From Bradyrhizobium sp. dw_411 (GTDB taxonomy: Bacteria; Pseudomonadota; Alphaproteobacteria; Rhizobiales; Xanthobacteraceae): DNA of 64,000 nucleotides. Numbering within the stretch: position 1 is the first letter of the stretch; every line of letters begins with the position of its first letter. A program made the translations under genes and the position numbers. The stretch covers positions 280,272 through 344,271 of the forward strand of contig NZ_JAAVUY010000008.1 in assembly GCF_018449695.1 (NCBI RefSeq). The letters are read 5' to 3'. The notes under the pieces were generated by a model, which saw only the letters and a program-made list of their open reading frames with translations, was not told the origin of the DNA and did no database searches. Of the stretch, positions 1-7,490 are shown piece after piece.

Positions 1-121
1 TATTCCCCCCGCGAGCATTCTATTCGCTCTTCCGCCGGGAGAATTAAGGAGACTGGAACCGAAAGCAAGGGCGCGCGAGCGGCGGCGGTACATCGCGTGC
101 GGATGAGGGTAAGTGCCCGAT

Positions 122-230
122 GGTTCGAGACGCGCGTTCCGCGCTCCTCACCATGAGGGATTTGGACTCTCGCGCACTCTCGCGGCCTCATCCTGAGGAG
201 CGGCCTCTTGGCCGCGTCTCGAAGGATGAG
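122..230. repeat. Interspersed palindromic repeat (CCTCATCCTGAGGAG family)
   Basis: Non-coding DNA with facing inverted segments: GGTTCGAGACGCGCG and CTCACCATGAGG on the left, CCTCATCCTGAGGAG, GCCTCTTGGCCGCGTCTCG and AAGGATGAG on the right. This arrangement is typical of short interspersed palindromic repeats in Bradyrhizobium and Rhodopseudomonas genomes. It lies beyond the 3' end of ilvC. The rest of positions 1-292 holds no gene that I can support. Confidence 0.6.
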
Positions 231-250
231 AATAACGCGCTCTTAAGGTT

Positions 251-275
251 CGAGGCGCGCATGACGCGCGCCTCG
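251..275 (-). terminator. Possible terminator hairpin after ilvC
   Basis: A perfect 10-bp stem, CGAGGCGCGC (251-260) and GCGCGCCTCG (266-275), encloses a 5-nt loop. It lies 17 bases past the ilvC stop codon. No uridine run follows on the minus strand, so it may act in 3'-end protection or Rho-linked termination rather than as a classic intrinsic terminator. Confidence 0.4.
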
Positions 276-292
276 ACGTTGTGGCTTCAGCC

Positions 293-1312
293 TTAGTTCT
301 TGGTCTTGTCGACCAGGGCGCCCTTCTTGATCCAGGGCATCATGTCGCGAAGCTTGGCGCCGACGTCTTCGATCGGATGGGCGGCGAGCTTGGCGCGGGT
401 GGCCTTGAACGAGGTCTGGTTGACCTTGTTTTCGAGCATCCAGTCGCGTGCGAACTTGCCGGACTGAATGTCGTCGAGCACGCGCTTCATTTCCTTCTTG
501 GTCTCGTCGGTGACGATGCGCGGGCCGGTGACGTATTCGCCGTATTCGGCGGTGTTGGAGATCGAGTAGTTCATGTTGGCGATGCCGCCTTCATAGATCA
601 GGTCGACGATCAGCTTCACTTCGTGCAGGCATTCGAAGTAAGCCATCTCCGGTGCGTAGCCGGCTTCGACCAGCGTCTCGAAGCCGCCCTTGATCAGTTC
701 GACCAGGCCACCGCACAGCACCACCTGCTCGCCGAACAGATCGGTCTCGCACTCTTCCTTGAACGAGGTCTCGATGATACCGGCGCGACCGCCGCCGATC
801 GCGGAGGCGTAGCTGAGGCCGAGGTCATGGGCGTTGCCCGACGAATCCTTGTGGATCGCGATCAGGCAGGGCACGCCGCCGCCGCGCTGATATTCCGAGC
901 GCACGGTGTGGCCGGGGCCCTTGGGGGCGATCATCAGCACGTCGAGATCGGCGCGCGGATCGAGCAGGTTGAAATGCACGTTGAGGCCGTGGGCGAACAG
1001 CAGCGCCGCGCCGTTCTTCATGTTGTCGTGCAAATGATCGCGGTAGATATCGCCCTGCAATTCGTCGGGGGTCAGCATCATCATCACGTCGGCCCATTTG
1101 GCGGCCTCGGCGACTTCAAACACCTTGAAGCCGGCAGCTTCCGCCTTCTTGGCCGAAGCCGATCCCTTGCGCAGCGCGATGGCGACTTCCTTGACGCCGG
1201 AATCCTTCAGGTTCAGCGCATGGGCATGGCCCTGGCTGCCGTAGCCGACGATGCAGACCTTCTTGCCCTTGATCAGGTTCAGGTCGGCGTCGCGATCGTA
1301 ATAAACACGCAT
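293..1312 (-). CDS. ilvC: Ketol-acid reductoisomerase
   Basis: Cytoplasmic NADPH- and Mg-dependent enzyme. It isomerises and reduces 2-acetolactate or 2-aceto-2-hydroxybutyrate to the dihydroxy acids of valine/leucine and isoleucine synthesis. The 339-residue product is the usual length of the short class I enzyme. Visible are the Rossmann loop GYGSQGHAHALNLKDSG near residues 23-39, the GPGHTVRSEY segment, and the C-terminal acidic metal ligands in ETDLFGEQ and FECLHE. The start is ATG at 1312, preceded by AGAGGAACGACC, a good ribosome binding site. An upstream in-frame extension lacks such a site. It lies on the same strand as ilvB and ilvN, separated from them by a methyltransferase and two exporter genes. 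A 157-bp gap before it may hold its own promoter. Confidence 0.97.
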   Translation of the reverse strand: MRVYYDRDADLNLIKGKKVCIVGYGSQGHAHALNLKDSGVKEVAIALRKGSASAKKAEAAGFKVFEVAEAAKWADVMMMLTPDELQGDIYRDHLHDNMKNGAALLFAHGLNVHFNLLDPRADLDVLMIAPKGPGHTVRSEYQRGGGVPCLIAIHKDSSGNAHDLGLSYASAIGGGRAGIIETSFKEECETDLFGEQVVLCGGLVELIKGGFETLVEAGYAPEMAYFECLHEVKLIVDLIYEGGIANMNYSISNTAEYGEYVTGPRIVTDETKKEMKRVLDDIQSGKFARDWMLENKVNQTSFKATRAKLAAHPIEDVGAKLRDMMPWIKKGALVDKTKN

Positions 1313-1469
1313 GGTCGTTCCTCTTGTGCTGGACGGGCGGAGTGCCCGGATCGTCATGTTTTCTGGATGTGTGCCGCTCCAGAACACTGGTTCGGCTGGC
1401 AATTTCCGGCGTTGTCTAGTCCATTTTTACCGTCAGGGGAAACCCGTTTATGCATGGCGCGATGCGGCA

Positions 1470-2072
1470 TCATGCGTCCATAAAGACCGGATAGAGCGAG
1501 GCCAAAAGCAGCACCGCCATCACGATGTTGAAGGCCCGCACCGCCCTCGGCGAGGTCATGACCGAGCGCAATGAACTGCCCGACAGCGTCCAGCTCGAGG
1601 TCGAGGCCGCGCCCAGCAACAGGCTCAGCAGCACCTGGATCGCGATGTTCCAGGGAAAACTGGCGATGCCCGCATAGGCGGTGATGGTGCCGATTGCCAT
1701 CACCCAGCCCTTGACGTTAACCCATTGGAACATCGCCGCGCCCCAGAAGGTCATCGGGCCGCGCTGATTGTCCTGCCCCGGTGTGACCGGCTCCGATAGC
1801 GCGATCACGGCGGCCAGATAGATCAGATAGGCCGCGCCGGCATATTTGAGGATGGTCTGCAGCACCGGATAGGCGATGAAAATGGTCCCCAGGCCAAGCC
1901 CGACCGCGCCGACCATGAAGGCGAATCCGATCGCGATGCCGGCGATATGCGGCATGGTACGGCGGAAGCCGTAAGTCAGCCCCGACGACAACACCATGAT
2001 GTTGTTCGGGCCCGGCGTGAAGAACATCACGGTGGCGAACACGACAAAGGCGATCAGAAGTGGCTGGGACAT
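1470..2072 (-). CDS. LysE/RhtB family amino-acid exporter
   Basis: A 200-residue inner-membrane protein with about six hydrophobic segments. It has the N-terminal motif FFTPGPNNIMVLSSGLTYGFRRT (residues about 17-39, key residues PGPNN and G), which is diagnostic of the LysE/RhtB superfamily. Members export amino acids or their analogues by proton exchange. It follows an EamA-type exporter by 8 bases on the same strand and sits between ilvB/ilvN and ilvC. Overflow export of branched-chain amino acids or keto acids is a reasonable inference from this position, but the sequence does not prove the substrate. Confidence 0.85.
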   Translation of the reverse strand: MSQPLLIAFVVFATVMFFTPGPNNIMVLSSGLTYGFRRTMPHIAGIAIGFAFMVGAVGLGLGTIFIAYPVLQTILKYAGAAYLIYLAAVIALSEPVTPGQDNQRGPMTFWGAAMFQWVNVKGWVMAIGTITAYAGIASFPWNIAIQVLLSLLLGAASTSSWTLSGSSLRSVMTSPRAVRAFNIVMAVLLLASLYPVFMDA

Positions 2073-2080
2073 CGGGGCAC

Positions 2081-2965
2081 TCAGGCGATTTTCGGTAAAG
2101 CTTGTGGTGCGGATCGCCGCTTCGACAACAACATGATCGCGACGCCGCCGATCACCGTGATCATGCCCGCCAGCCGCAACGCCCCAAACGTTTCGCCGAA
2201 CACCACGCTCGACGCCGCGGCGCCGACGAATGGCACCAGCAGCGCGAACGGCACCACCTGCGCCGCGGTGTAGTCACGCAGCAGCCGGCCCCACAGCCAA
2301 TAGGCGACGCAGGTCGAGATCGCGCCGATAAACAACATGCTCACCAGGCCTTTCGGCGACATGTGGATGAGCGAATGCCAGGTCGTCTGCGGTCCATCGA
2401 TAACGAGCGTCAGCGCCAATAGCGGCAGCGGCGGCACCAGGCACAGCCACGCGAACAGATCGAACATCGGCACATCCTGGGCACGCCGCAGCAACAGATT
2501 GCCGATCGCGAAACTGATCGGCGCGGTCAGCAGCACGGCGAAGGCGCCCACGCTGAAATCGAAGCCGACGGTGCCGCAGATCATCAGCAGGCCGACCATC
2601 GCGATGCCGATGCCGGCCATTTGCAGCCGCGTCGGTATCTCGCGAAACGCCAGCGCGGCAAACACCACCGTAAACAGCGCCTGACTCTGCACGATCACAC
2701 TGGCAAGGCCGACGGGAACGCCATGCGCGATGCCCCAGGCCTGCGCCAAAAACTGACCGAGAAACAGCCAGAAGCTGATCGAGATCAGAATCGGCCACGA
2801 GACGTTCGGCCGGCGCACAAACAGACACGGCAATGCGGCAATGGTGAAGCGCAGCGTGGTCATCAGCGCCGGCGACAGTTCGTCGAGCGCCCAGCGGCTG
2901 GCCAGGAATCCAAGACCCCAGGTCACCGCGACCAGAACGGCAAGGCAGATGTCGGAAGGCTTCAT
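2081..2965 (-). CDS. EamA/DMT-family transporter
   Basis: A 294-residue protein with ten predicted membrane segments arranged as two EamA repeats (about residues 5-135 and 145-280). It fits the drug/metabolite transporter superfamily, the RhaT/YdcZ-like ten-helix type. The N-terminal GLGFLASRWALDELSP and the repeat-ending FREIPTRLQMAGIGIAMVG are typical. The gene starts 5 bases after the methyltransferase stop and ends 8 bases before the LysE-type gene, so the three are probably co-transcribed. The substrate is unknown; amino acids or related metabolites are common in this group. Confidence 0.85.
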   Translation of the reverse strand: MKPSDICLAVLVAVTWGLGFLASRWALDELSPALMTTLRFTIAALPCLFVRRPNVSWPILISISFWLFLGQFLAQAWGIAHGVPVGLASVIVQSQALFTVVFAALAFREIPTRLQMAGIGIAMVGLLMICGTVGFDFSVGAFAVLLTAPISFAIGNLLLRRAQDVPMFDLFAWLCLVPPLPLLALTLVIDGPQTTWHSLIHMSPKGLVSMLFIGAISTCVAYWLWGRLLRDYTAAQVVPFALLVPFVGAAASSVVFGETFGALRLAGMITVIGGVAIMLLSKRRSAPQALPKIA

Positions 2966-2970
2966 GTTGC

Positions 2971-3666
2971 CTAGCTCTGCTCGCCATGTCTGGGTTTGCG
3001 CAGCAAATAAGTGCCGTGCAGCGGCGCGTGATAATCCACCGCGATCAGCGTGAATCCGGCGTCCAGCAGCATGCGCTCGATCACCCAGCCGAAGGTCGAA
3101 TATTCGTCACGCATATGGGTGACGACGCTGTCGCGGTCGAAATCGTGATTCTTGATGCTGAAATCGGCCCATTGGTCGATGTCGCGCTCGGTGCCGTCGG
3201 GCGTGCTGACGAACACAATATCGCGCAAATAGAAATTCGCGCCGGGCTTGAGCGCGTTGAAAATCCGCGACAGCGCCACGGCTTTCCAAAAGTCCGGCAG
3301 ATGATGCAGCGTGAATTCGCTGACGATCAAATCATACGAATTCGGCTTGTAGACAAAGCTCAGGAGTCCGGCCGGCTGGGTGCGAATTGCGACCTTGCGG
3401 TCTTTGGCCTGGATGTTGGCGAGCGCGAGCATCGCCGGCGAAATATCGATCGCGTCGACCTCGGCGCCCATCTGCGCGGCCTCGCAGGCCAGAACGCCAT
3501 TGCCGCAACCGATATCGGCGACCCGCCAGCCGCGCTGCACGCCCAGCATGGTCAGCGCCGCGCGGGCGCGCAGATCGCTGTCGTCATGGCGGTCGTAGAT
3601 CGAGGCAACTGCGGAATCCAGACCGATCTGCCGCCGTTGGTTATAATACCAGTCGCGCGCCAGCAT
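2971..3666 (-). CDS. Class I SAM-dependent methyltransferase
   Basis: A 231-residue protein with the SAM-binding motif I VADIGCGNGVLACEAA (about residues 48-63), an acidic motif II at VDAIDISP, and the post-I region LIVSEFTLHHLPDFWKA. It belongs to the Methyltransf_11/25-type Rossmann methyltransferases. The start is ATG at 3666, three bases after the ilvN stop, with GGGGATG upstream inside the end of ilvN, which suggests translational coupling. The substrate cannot be read from the sequence. Its position in the ilv cluster may reflect shared transcription rather than a role in branched-chain synthesis. Confidence 0.8.
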   Translation of the reverse strand: MLARDWYYNQRRQIGLDSAVASIYDRHDDSDLRARAALTMLGVQRGWRVADIGCGNGVLACEAAQMGAEVDAIDISPAMLALANIQAKDRKVAIRTQPAGLLSFVYKPNSYDLIVSEFTLHHLPDFWKAVALSRIFNALKPGANFYLRDIVFVSTPDGTERDIDQWADFSIKNHDFDRDSVVTHMRDEYSTFGWVIERMLLDAGFTLIAVDYHAPLHGTYLLRKPRHGEQS

Positions 3667-3669
3667 GGC

Positions 3670-4212
3670 TCACATCCCCTCAGCCCCGCGGCCGATTGCG
3701 GCGACACCGGTGCGCGACACCTCGACGAGGCCGAGCGGGCGCATCAGGTCGATGAACTGATTGATCTTGGCGGAGTTGCCGGTGATCTCGAACACGAAGC
3801 TTTCGGTGGTGGCGTCGATCACGCGGGCGCGAAACGCTTCGGCGAGGCGCAACGCCTCGACGCGGTGTTCGCCGGTGCCGCGCAGTTTCACCATCGCAAG
3901 CTCCCGTTCGATCGAGCGGCCGGACAAGGTCATGTCGACGACGCGATAGACCGGGACCATGCGGTCGAGCTGATGCTTGATCTGCTCGATCACCATCGGC
4001 GTGCCCGTGGTGACGATGGTGATGCGCGAGACGTGCTTCTGGTTCTCGGTCTCGGAGACGGTGAGACTTTCGATGTTGTAGCCGCGGCCGGAGAACAGCC
4101 CGATCACCCGGGCGAGCACGCCGGGCTCGTTCTGCACCAGAACAGACAACGTATGCGCCTCGGTCGGAACGCGGCGCTCTTCCATGAAGTAGGCGGATGC
4201 GGGCTGGTTCAT
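3670..4212 (-). CDS. ilvN: Acetolactate synthase small (regulatory) subunit
   Basis: Regulatory subunit of acetohydroxyacid synthase, which activates the large subunit and gives valine feedback inhibition. The 180-residue product has an N-terminal ACT domain starting at HTLSVLVQNEPGVLARVIGLF (residues about 20-40), with the GRGYNIESLTV stretch that forms the effector-binding interface. A C-terminal ALS_ss_C domain contains RELAMVKL and the ending EVSRTGVAAIGRG. The short IlvN/IlvH type is 160-180 residues. It lies 151 bp downstream of ilvB on the same strand, separated by a palindromic repeat. The symbol ilvH would be equally acceptable. Confidence 0.95.
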   Translation of the reverse strand: MNQPASAYFMEERRVPTEAHTLSVLVQNEPGVLARVIGLFSGRGYNIESLTVSETENQKHVSRITIVTTGTPMVIEQIKHQLDRMVPVYRVVDMTLSGRSIERELAMVKLRGTGEHRVEALRLAEAFRARVIDATTESFVFEITGNSAKINQFIDLMRPLGLVEVSRTGVAAIGRGAEGM

Positions 4213-4250
4213 TGTTGTTCTCGGGTTTGAGTCGCGATCATTAGATTGCT

Positions 4251-4342
4251 GTCATTGCCGGGCTTGACCCGGCAATCCATCACCTTCGCAAGATGCATTT
4301 CATGAAGACGGATGGATGCGCGGATCAAGTCCGCGCATGAAG
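4251..4342. repeat. Interspersed palindromic repeat between ilvB and ilvN
   Basis: Two hairpins, GTCATTGCCGGGCTTGACCC with GGCAATCCATC on the left and GATGGATGCGCGGATCAAG with TCCGCGCATGA on the right, flank a short AT-richer centre. The layout is that of a mobile REP-like unit, and it almost fills the 151-bp gap between the two AHAS subunit genes. In the transcript it could fold and set the ratio of IlvB to IlvN by processing or mRNA protection. Confidence 0.6.
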
Positions 4343-4363
4343 AGTGAATGTGTTGCACCATCC

Positions 4364-6139
4364 TCACACCAGCGCCTTGCCTGCCGCAAAAGCTGCGGCG
4401 GTGGCTTCGTCGTTGGCCTCCGCCGGCAGCAGCATTTCGTTGTGCGCCTTGCCGGACGGGATCATCGGGAAGCAATTCTCCAGCGCCGCGACCCGGCAAT
4501 CGAACAGCACCGGGCGCTTGACGCTGATCATCTCCTTGATCGCGCCTTCGAGATCGCCGGGCTTGATCGCCTGGAGACCGACGCAGCCAAAAGCATCCGC
4601 AAGCTTGACGAAATCCGGCAGCGCTTCGGAATAGGAATGCGACAGCCGGTTGCCGTGCAATAGCTGCTGCCACTGCCGTACCATGCCCATATACTGGTTG
4701 TTCAGGATGAAGATCTTGATCGGCAATTCATATTGAACCGCGGTCGACATCTCCTGCATCGTCATCTGCACCGAGGCATCGCCTGCGATGTCGATCACCA
4801 GACTGTCGGGATGCGCGACCTGCACGCCGAGCGCCGCCGGCAGGCCGTAGCCCATGGTGCCGAGGCCGCCCGATGTCATCCAGCGGTGCGGTTCCTCGAA
4901 GCCGAAGAACTGCGCCGCCCACATCTGGTGCTGGCCGACTTCCGTGGTGATGTAGGTGTCACGCCCGCGGGTGGCCTCGAACAGCTTCTGGATCGCAAAT
5001 TGCGGCAGGATCACATCGTTGTTCTTCTTGTAGGACAGCGAATTGCGCGCGCGCCATTTCGCGATCTCCTGCCACCATGGCCGGATATCGGGCTTTTTGG
5101 CTTCCGCCTTGAACACCTGCAGCAAATCGCCGAGCACATTGCCGCAATCGCCGATGATCGGAATATCGACGCGGATGTTCTTGTTGATCGAAGACGGATC
5201 GATATCGATGTGGATCTTCTTCGAGTTCGGCGAGAACGCATCGGTGCGGCCGGTGATGCGATCGTCGAAGCGCGCGCCGACGCACAGCATGGCGTCGCAA
5301 TCATGCATCGCCATGTTGGCTTCGTAGGTGCCGTGCATCCCGAGCATGCCGAGCCAGTTCGGGCCCGACGCCGGATAGGCGCCGAGCCCCATCAGGGTCG
5401 AGGTGATCGGAAAGCCCGTGACTTCAACCAGTTCGCGCAGCAGCTTCGCCGCTTCGGGGCCGGAATTGATCACGCCGCCGCCGGAATAGATCACCGGACG
5501 CTTGGCCGACGCCAACAGCGCCACAGCCTTGCGGATCTGCCCGGCGTCACCCTTCACGCGCGGGGCATAGGACAAATGCACGTCGGATTTGCGCGGCGGG
5601 TGATAAGTGCCGACCGCGAACTGCACGTCCTTGGGCACGTCGACCACGACCGGACCGGGACGCCCGGTGCTCGCAACATAGAATGCCTCGTGCAGCACCT
5701 TGGCGAGATCGTTGACGTCGCGCACCAGCCAGTTGTGCTTGGTGCAGGGCCGGGTGATGCCGACGGTGTCGCATTCCTGGAACGCGTCATTGCCGATCAG
5801 ATGCGTCGGCACCTGCCCGGTGATGCACACCAGCGGGATCGAATCCATCAGCGCATCGGTCAGCGGCGTCACCATATTGGTGGCGCCCGGCCCCGAGGTC
5901 ACCAGCACCACGCCGGGCTTGCCGGTAGAGCGCGCATAGCCCTCCGCGGCATGGCCGGCGCCCTGCTCATGGCGCACCAGGATGTGCTCGACTTTGTCCT
6001 GCTGGAAGATCTCGTCATAGATCGGAAGCACCGCGCCCCCGGGATAGCCGAAGATGTGCTGGACGCCATGATCGATCAGCGCGCGCACGATCATCGCTGC
6101 GCCGGTCATCTTGTTGGGATCGTGGCTCTTGTCGCTCAT
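4364..6139 (-). CDS. ilvB: Acetolactate synthase large (catalytic) subunit
   Basis: Thiamine-diphosphate, FAD and Mg enzyme that condenses two pyruvates (or pyruvate with 2-oxobutyrate) in the first common step of branched-chain amino acid synthesis. The 591-residue product has the N-terminal TPP domain with IFGYPGGAVLPIYDE and the catalytic glutamate in VRHEQGAGHAAEGYAR, a central FAD-type domain (RFDDRITG), and the C-terminal TPP/Mg motif starting GDASVQMTMQE and ending in LNNQYMGMVRQWQ. This biosynthetic type lacks any sign of a catabolic AlsS. Upstream lie a leader peptide and attenuator on the same strand, so expression should respond to charged Leu/Ile/Val tRNA. Confidence 0.97.
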   Translation of the reverse strand: MSDKSHDPNKMTGAAMIVRALIDHGVQHIFGYPGGAVLPIYDEIFQQDKVEHILVRHEQGAGHAAEGYARSTGKPGVVLVTSGPGATNMVTPLTDALMDSIPLVCITGQVPTHLIGNDAFQECDTVGITRPCTKHNWLVRDVNDLAKVLHEAFYVASTGRPGPVVVDVPKDVQFAVGTYHPPRKSDVHLSYAPRVKGDAGQIRKAVALLASAKRPVIYSGGGVINSGPEAAKLLRELVEVTGFPITSTLMGLGAYPASGPNWLGMLGMHGTYEANMAMHDCDAMLCVGARFDDRITGRTDAFSPNSKKIHIDIDPSSINKNIRVDIPIIGDCGNVLGDLLQVFKAEAKKPDIRPWWQEIAKWRARNSLSYKKNNDVILPQFAIQKLFEATRGRDTYITTEVGQHQMWAAQFFGFEEPHRWMTSGGLGTMGYGLPAALGVQVAHPDSLVIDIAGDASVQMTMQEMSTAVQYELPIKIFILNNQYMGMVRQWQQLLHGNRLSHSYSEALPDFVKLADAFGCVGLQAIKPGDLEGAIKEMISVKRPVLFDCRVAALENCFPMIPSGKAHNEMLLPAEANDEATAAAFAAGKALV

Positions 6140-6202
6140 GGCTGGCTCCGGATGCGCTGTTGTCAGCGGCTTGGTCAGTTAGATTTCTCGATTGGCTTCT
6201 TG

Positions 6203-6232
6203 GAAAATAAAAAGGGGCCCGAAGAGGCCCCT
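6203..6232 (-). terminator. Attenuator terminator of the ilvB leader
   Basis: On the minus strand a 7-bp GC stem (AGGGGCC/GGCCCCT, plus-strand 6213-6219 and 6226-6232) with a 6-nt loop is followed directly by TTTTTATTTT (6203-6212). This is a textbook intrinsic terminator placed between a leader peptide and ilvB. A second hairpin, GGATGGC/GCCATCC at 6250-6267, overlaps the leader stop codon and could compete with it as the alternative fold. Confidence 0.88.
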
Positions 6233-6257
6233 GCACACCGCCCGAATTTGGATGGCC

Positions 6258-6323
6258 CTAGCCATCCCCGGCGGCGTGCCTGGGTACGACTACGATAATA
6301 AGCTGGGTAATTTTGTTGCGCAT
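6258..6323 (-). CDS. ilvBL: ilvB leader peptide (attenuation)
   Basis: A 21-codon reading frame, ATG at 6323 to TAG at 6260-6258. The product begins MRNKITQL, continues IIVVV and ends PRHAAGDG. The run of one Leu, two Ile and three Val codons in succession is the sensor of branched-chain aminoacyl-tRNA supply in transcription attenuation, as known for ilv operons and described for ilvB leaders in rhizobia. It is followed by an alternative hairpin and an intrinsic terminator before ilvB. When Ile, Val or Leu tRNA is uncharged, the ribosome would stall at codons 8-13 and the terminator would not form. Confidence 0.88.
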   Translation of the reverse strand: MRNKITQLIIVVVPRHAAGDG

Positions 6324-6355
6324 ATTGCGGTTCGGACTTCCCAAAGGTTGCGCGG

Positions 6356-6383
6356 GTTATAGCTGCCTAACCCCAGAAGTCAA
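6356..6383 (-). promoter_or_regulatory. Predicted sigma-70 promoter of the ilvB leader
   Basis: On the minus strand TTGACT (6383-6378) and TATAAC (6361-6356) are separated by 16 bases, close to the housekeeping consensus. The expected start would lie a few bases downstream near 6349, about 25 nt before the leader peptide ATG at 6323. Confidence 0.72.
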
Positions 6384-6490
6384 GGGATGCGCCACTTCCT
6401 GCGGTTTTGTAAAGGTAACCCGGTTCCAGGCGTTCCGCGAGGGTGAATTTGCTGGCTTCAGCTATGCGTGGGCGGTTTTCGTAGCAGCCG

Positions 6491-6575
6491 CCGTCATTCC
6501 GGGATGGTCCGAAGGACCAGACCCGGAATCTCGAGATTCCGGGTTCGCTCGTTTCACGAGCGCCCCGGAATGACG
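6491..6575. repeat. Palindromic repeat with CCGTCATTCCGG ends, overlapping the miaA 3' end
   Basis: The left end CCGTCATTCCGG (6491-6502) and right end CCGGAATGACG (6565-6575) are inverted copies, with inner palindromes GATGGTCCGAAGGACC, GGAATCTCGAGATTCC and GCTCGTTTCACGAGC. The same ends occur at 10446-10552, 53936-54061 and 59322-59364. This copy overlaps the last coding bases of miaA, so residues VIPGRS and the stop are repeat-derived. Confidence 0.85.
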
Positions 6576-7489
6576 TCGTCCAGCCACCCCCTCGCCGCCT
6601 CCGGCTTCACCCATTCGAACTCTGGCAGTTGATGCCGGAACCAGGTGAACTGCCGCTTGGCGTAGTGGCGCGTGTCAGCGCGGCCGATCTCCGCGGCCTC
6701 CTCGCGTGTGATCTCACCCTTGAGATGACGGATCAGCGCCGGCACGCCATGGGCCTTCATTGCCGGCAGCAGCGGATCGAGCTGACGTGTCGCCAATGCC
6801 GCGACCTCTTCCATCGCGCCCGATTTCAGCATCGCCTCAAACCGCGCATCGATCCGCGCGTATAACGCATCGCGATCGGGATCCAGAAACAGCGCGCGAA
6901 ATGTGTCCGGCGGCAGCAACGGCGGCAAGCCGTCGCGATGCCAATCGGTCAGCGAACGTCCGGTCGCCTCGATCACTTCCAGCGCACGCGCGATGCGGGT
7001 GCGATCGCGCGGCTTGAGGCGCTCGGCCGATGAAGGATCGCGCCTCGCCAGTTCGTCATGCAGCGCCTCGACACCGTCGCGTTCCAGCCGCGCGCGGACG
7101 CCTTCGCGGATCTCAGCCGCGATCGGCGGCACCGCCGACAGGCCGCGCGTCAGCGCCTTGAAATAGAGACCGGAACCGCCGGCAAAGATCGCCAGGCGAT
7201 GTTGCGTGCGGGCTTCCGCCAGCATTGCAGCGGCATCGTTCACCCAAGCGCCGGCGGAAAAGTTCACCGCGGCATCGACATGGCCATAAAGACGATGCGG
7301 AACAACAGCCTCTTCCCCCGGTGTCGGCCGCGCCGTGATGACGCGCAGGTCGCGATAGACCTGCATGGAATCGGTATTGATGACGATGCCACCGGTCCTT
7401 TGCGCGAGATCGAGCGCCAGCGCCGACTTGCCGCTGGCGGTCGGCCCTGCGATAAGCACTGCTGAATGGCTCACACCTTGCGAATTCAC
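6554..7489 (-). CDS. miaA: tRNA dimethylallyltransferase
   Basis: Adds a dimethylallyl group to N6 of A37 in tRNAs that read UNN codons, the first step towards ms2i6A. The protein shows the P-loop GPTASGKS, INTDSMQVYRDLRVITARPT, GRSLTDWHRDG, and the C-terminal KRQFTWFRHQ tRNA-binding motif. I place the start at GTG 7489 (311 residues, with GAGAG upstream); GTG 7474 (306 residues) also fits. No ATG exists close by, since the region upstream is the start of serB, which diverges one base away. The final residues VIPGRS lie inside a palindromic repeat, so the C-terminus has been replaced or extended by repeat insertion. Confidence 0.93.
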   Translation of the reverse strand: MNSQGVSHSAVLIAGPTASGKSALALDLAQRTGGIVINTDSMQVYRDLRVITARPTPGEEAVVPHRLYGHVDAAVNFSAGAWVNDAAAMLAEARTQHRLAIFAGGSGLYFKALTRGLSAVPPIAAEIREGVRARLERDGVEALHDELARRDPSSAERLKPRDRTRIARALEVIEATGRSLTDWHRDGLPPLLPPDTFRALFLDPDRDALYARIDARFEAMLKSGAMEEVAALATRQLDPLLPAMKAHGVPALIRHLKGEITREEAAEIGRADTRHYAKRQFTWFRHQLPEFEWVKPEAARGWLDDVIPGRS

Positions 7490-7490
7490 G

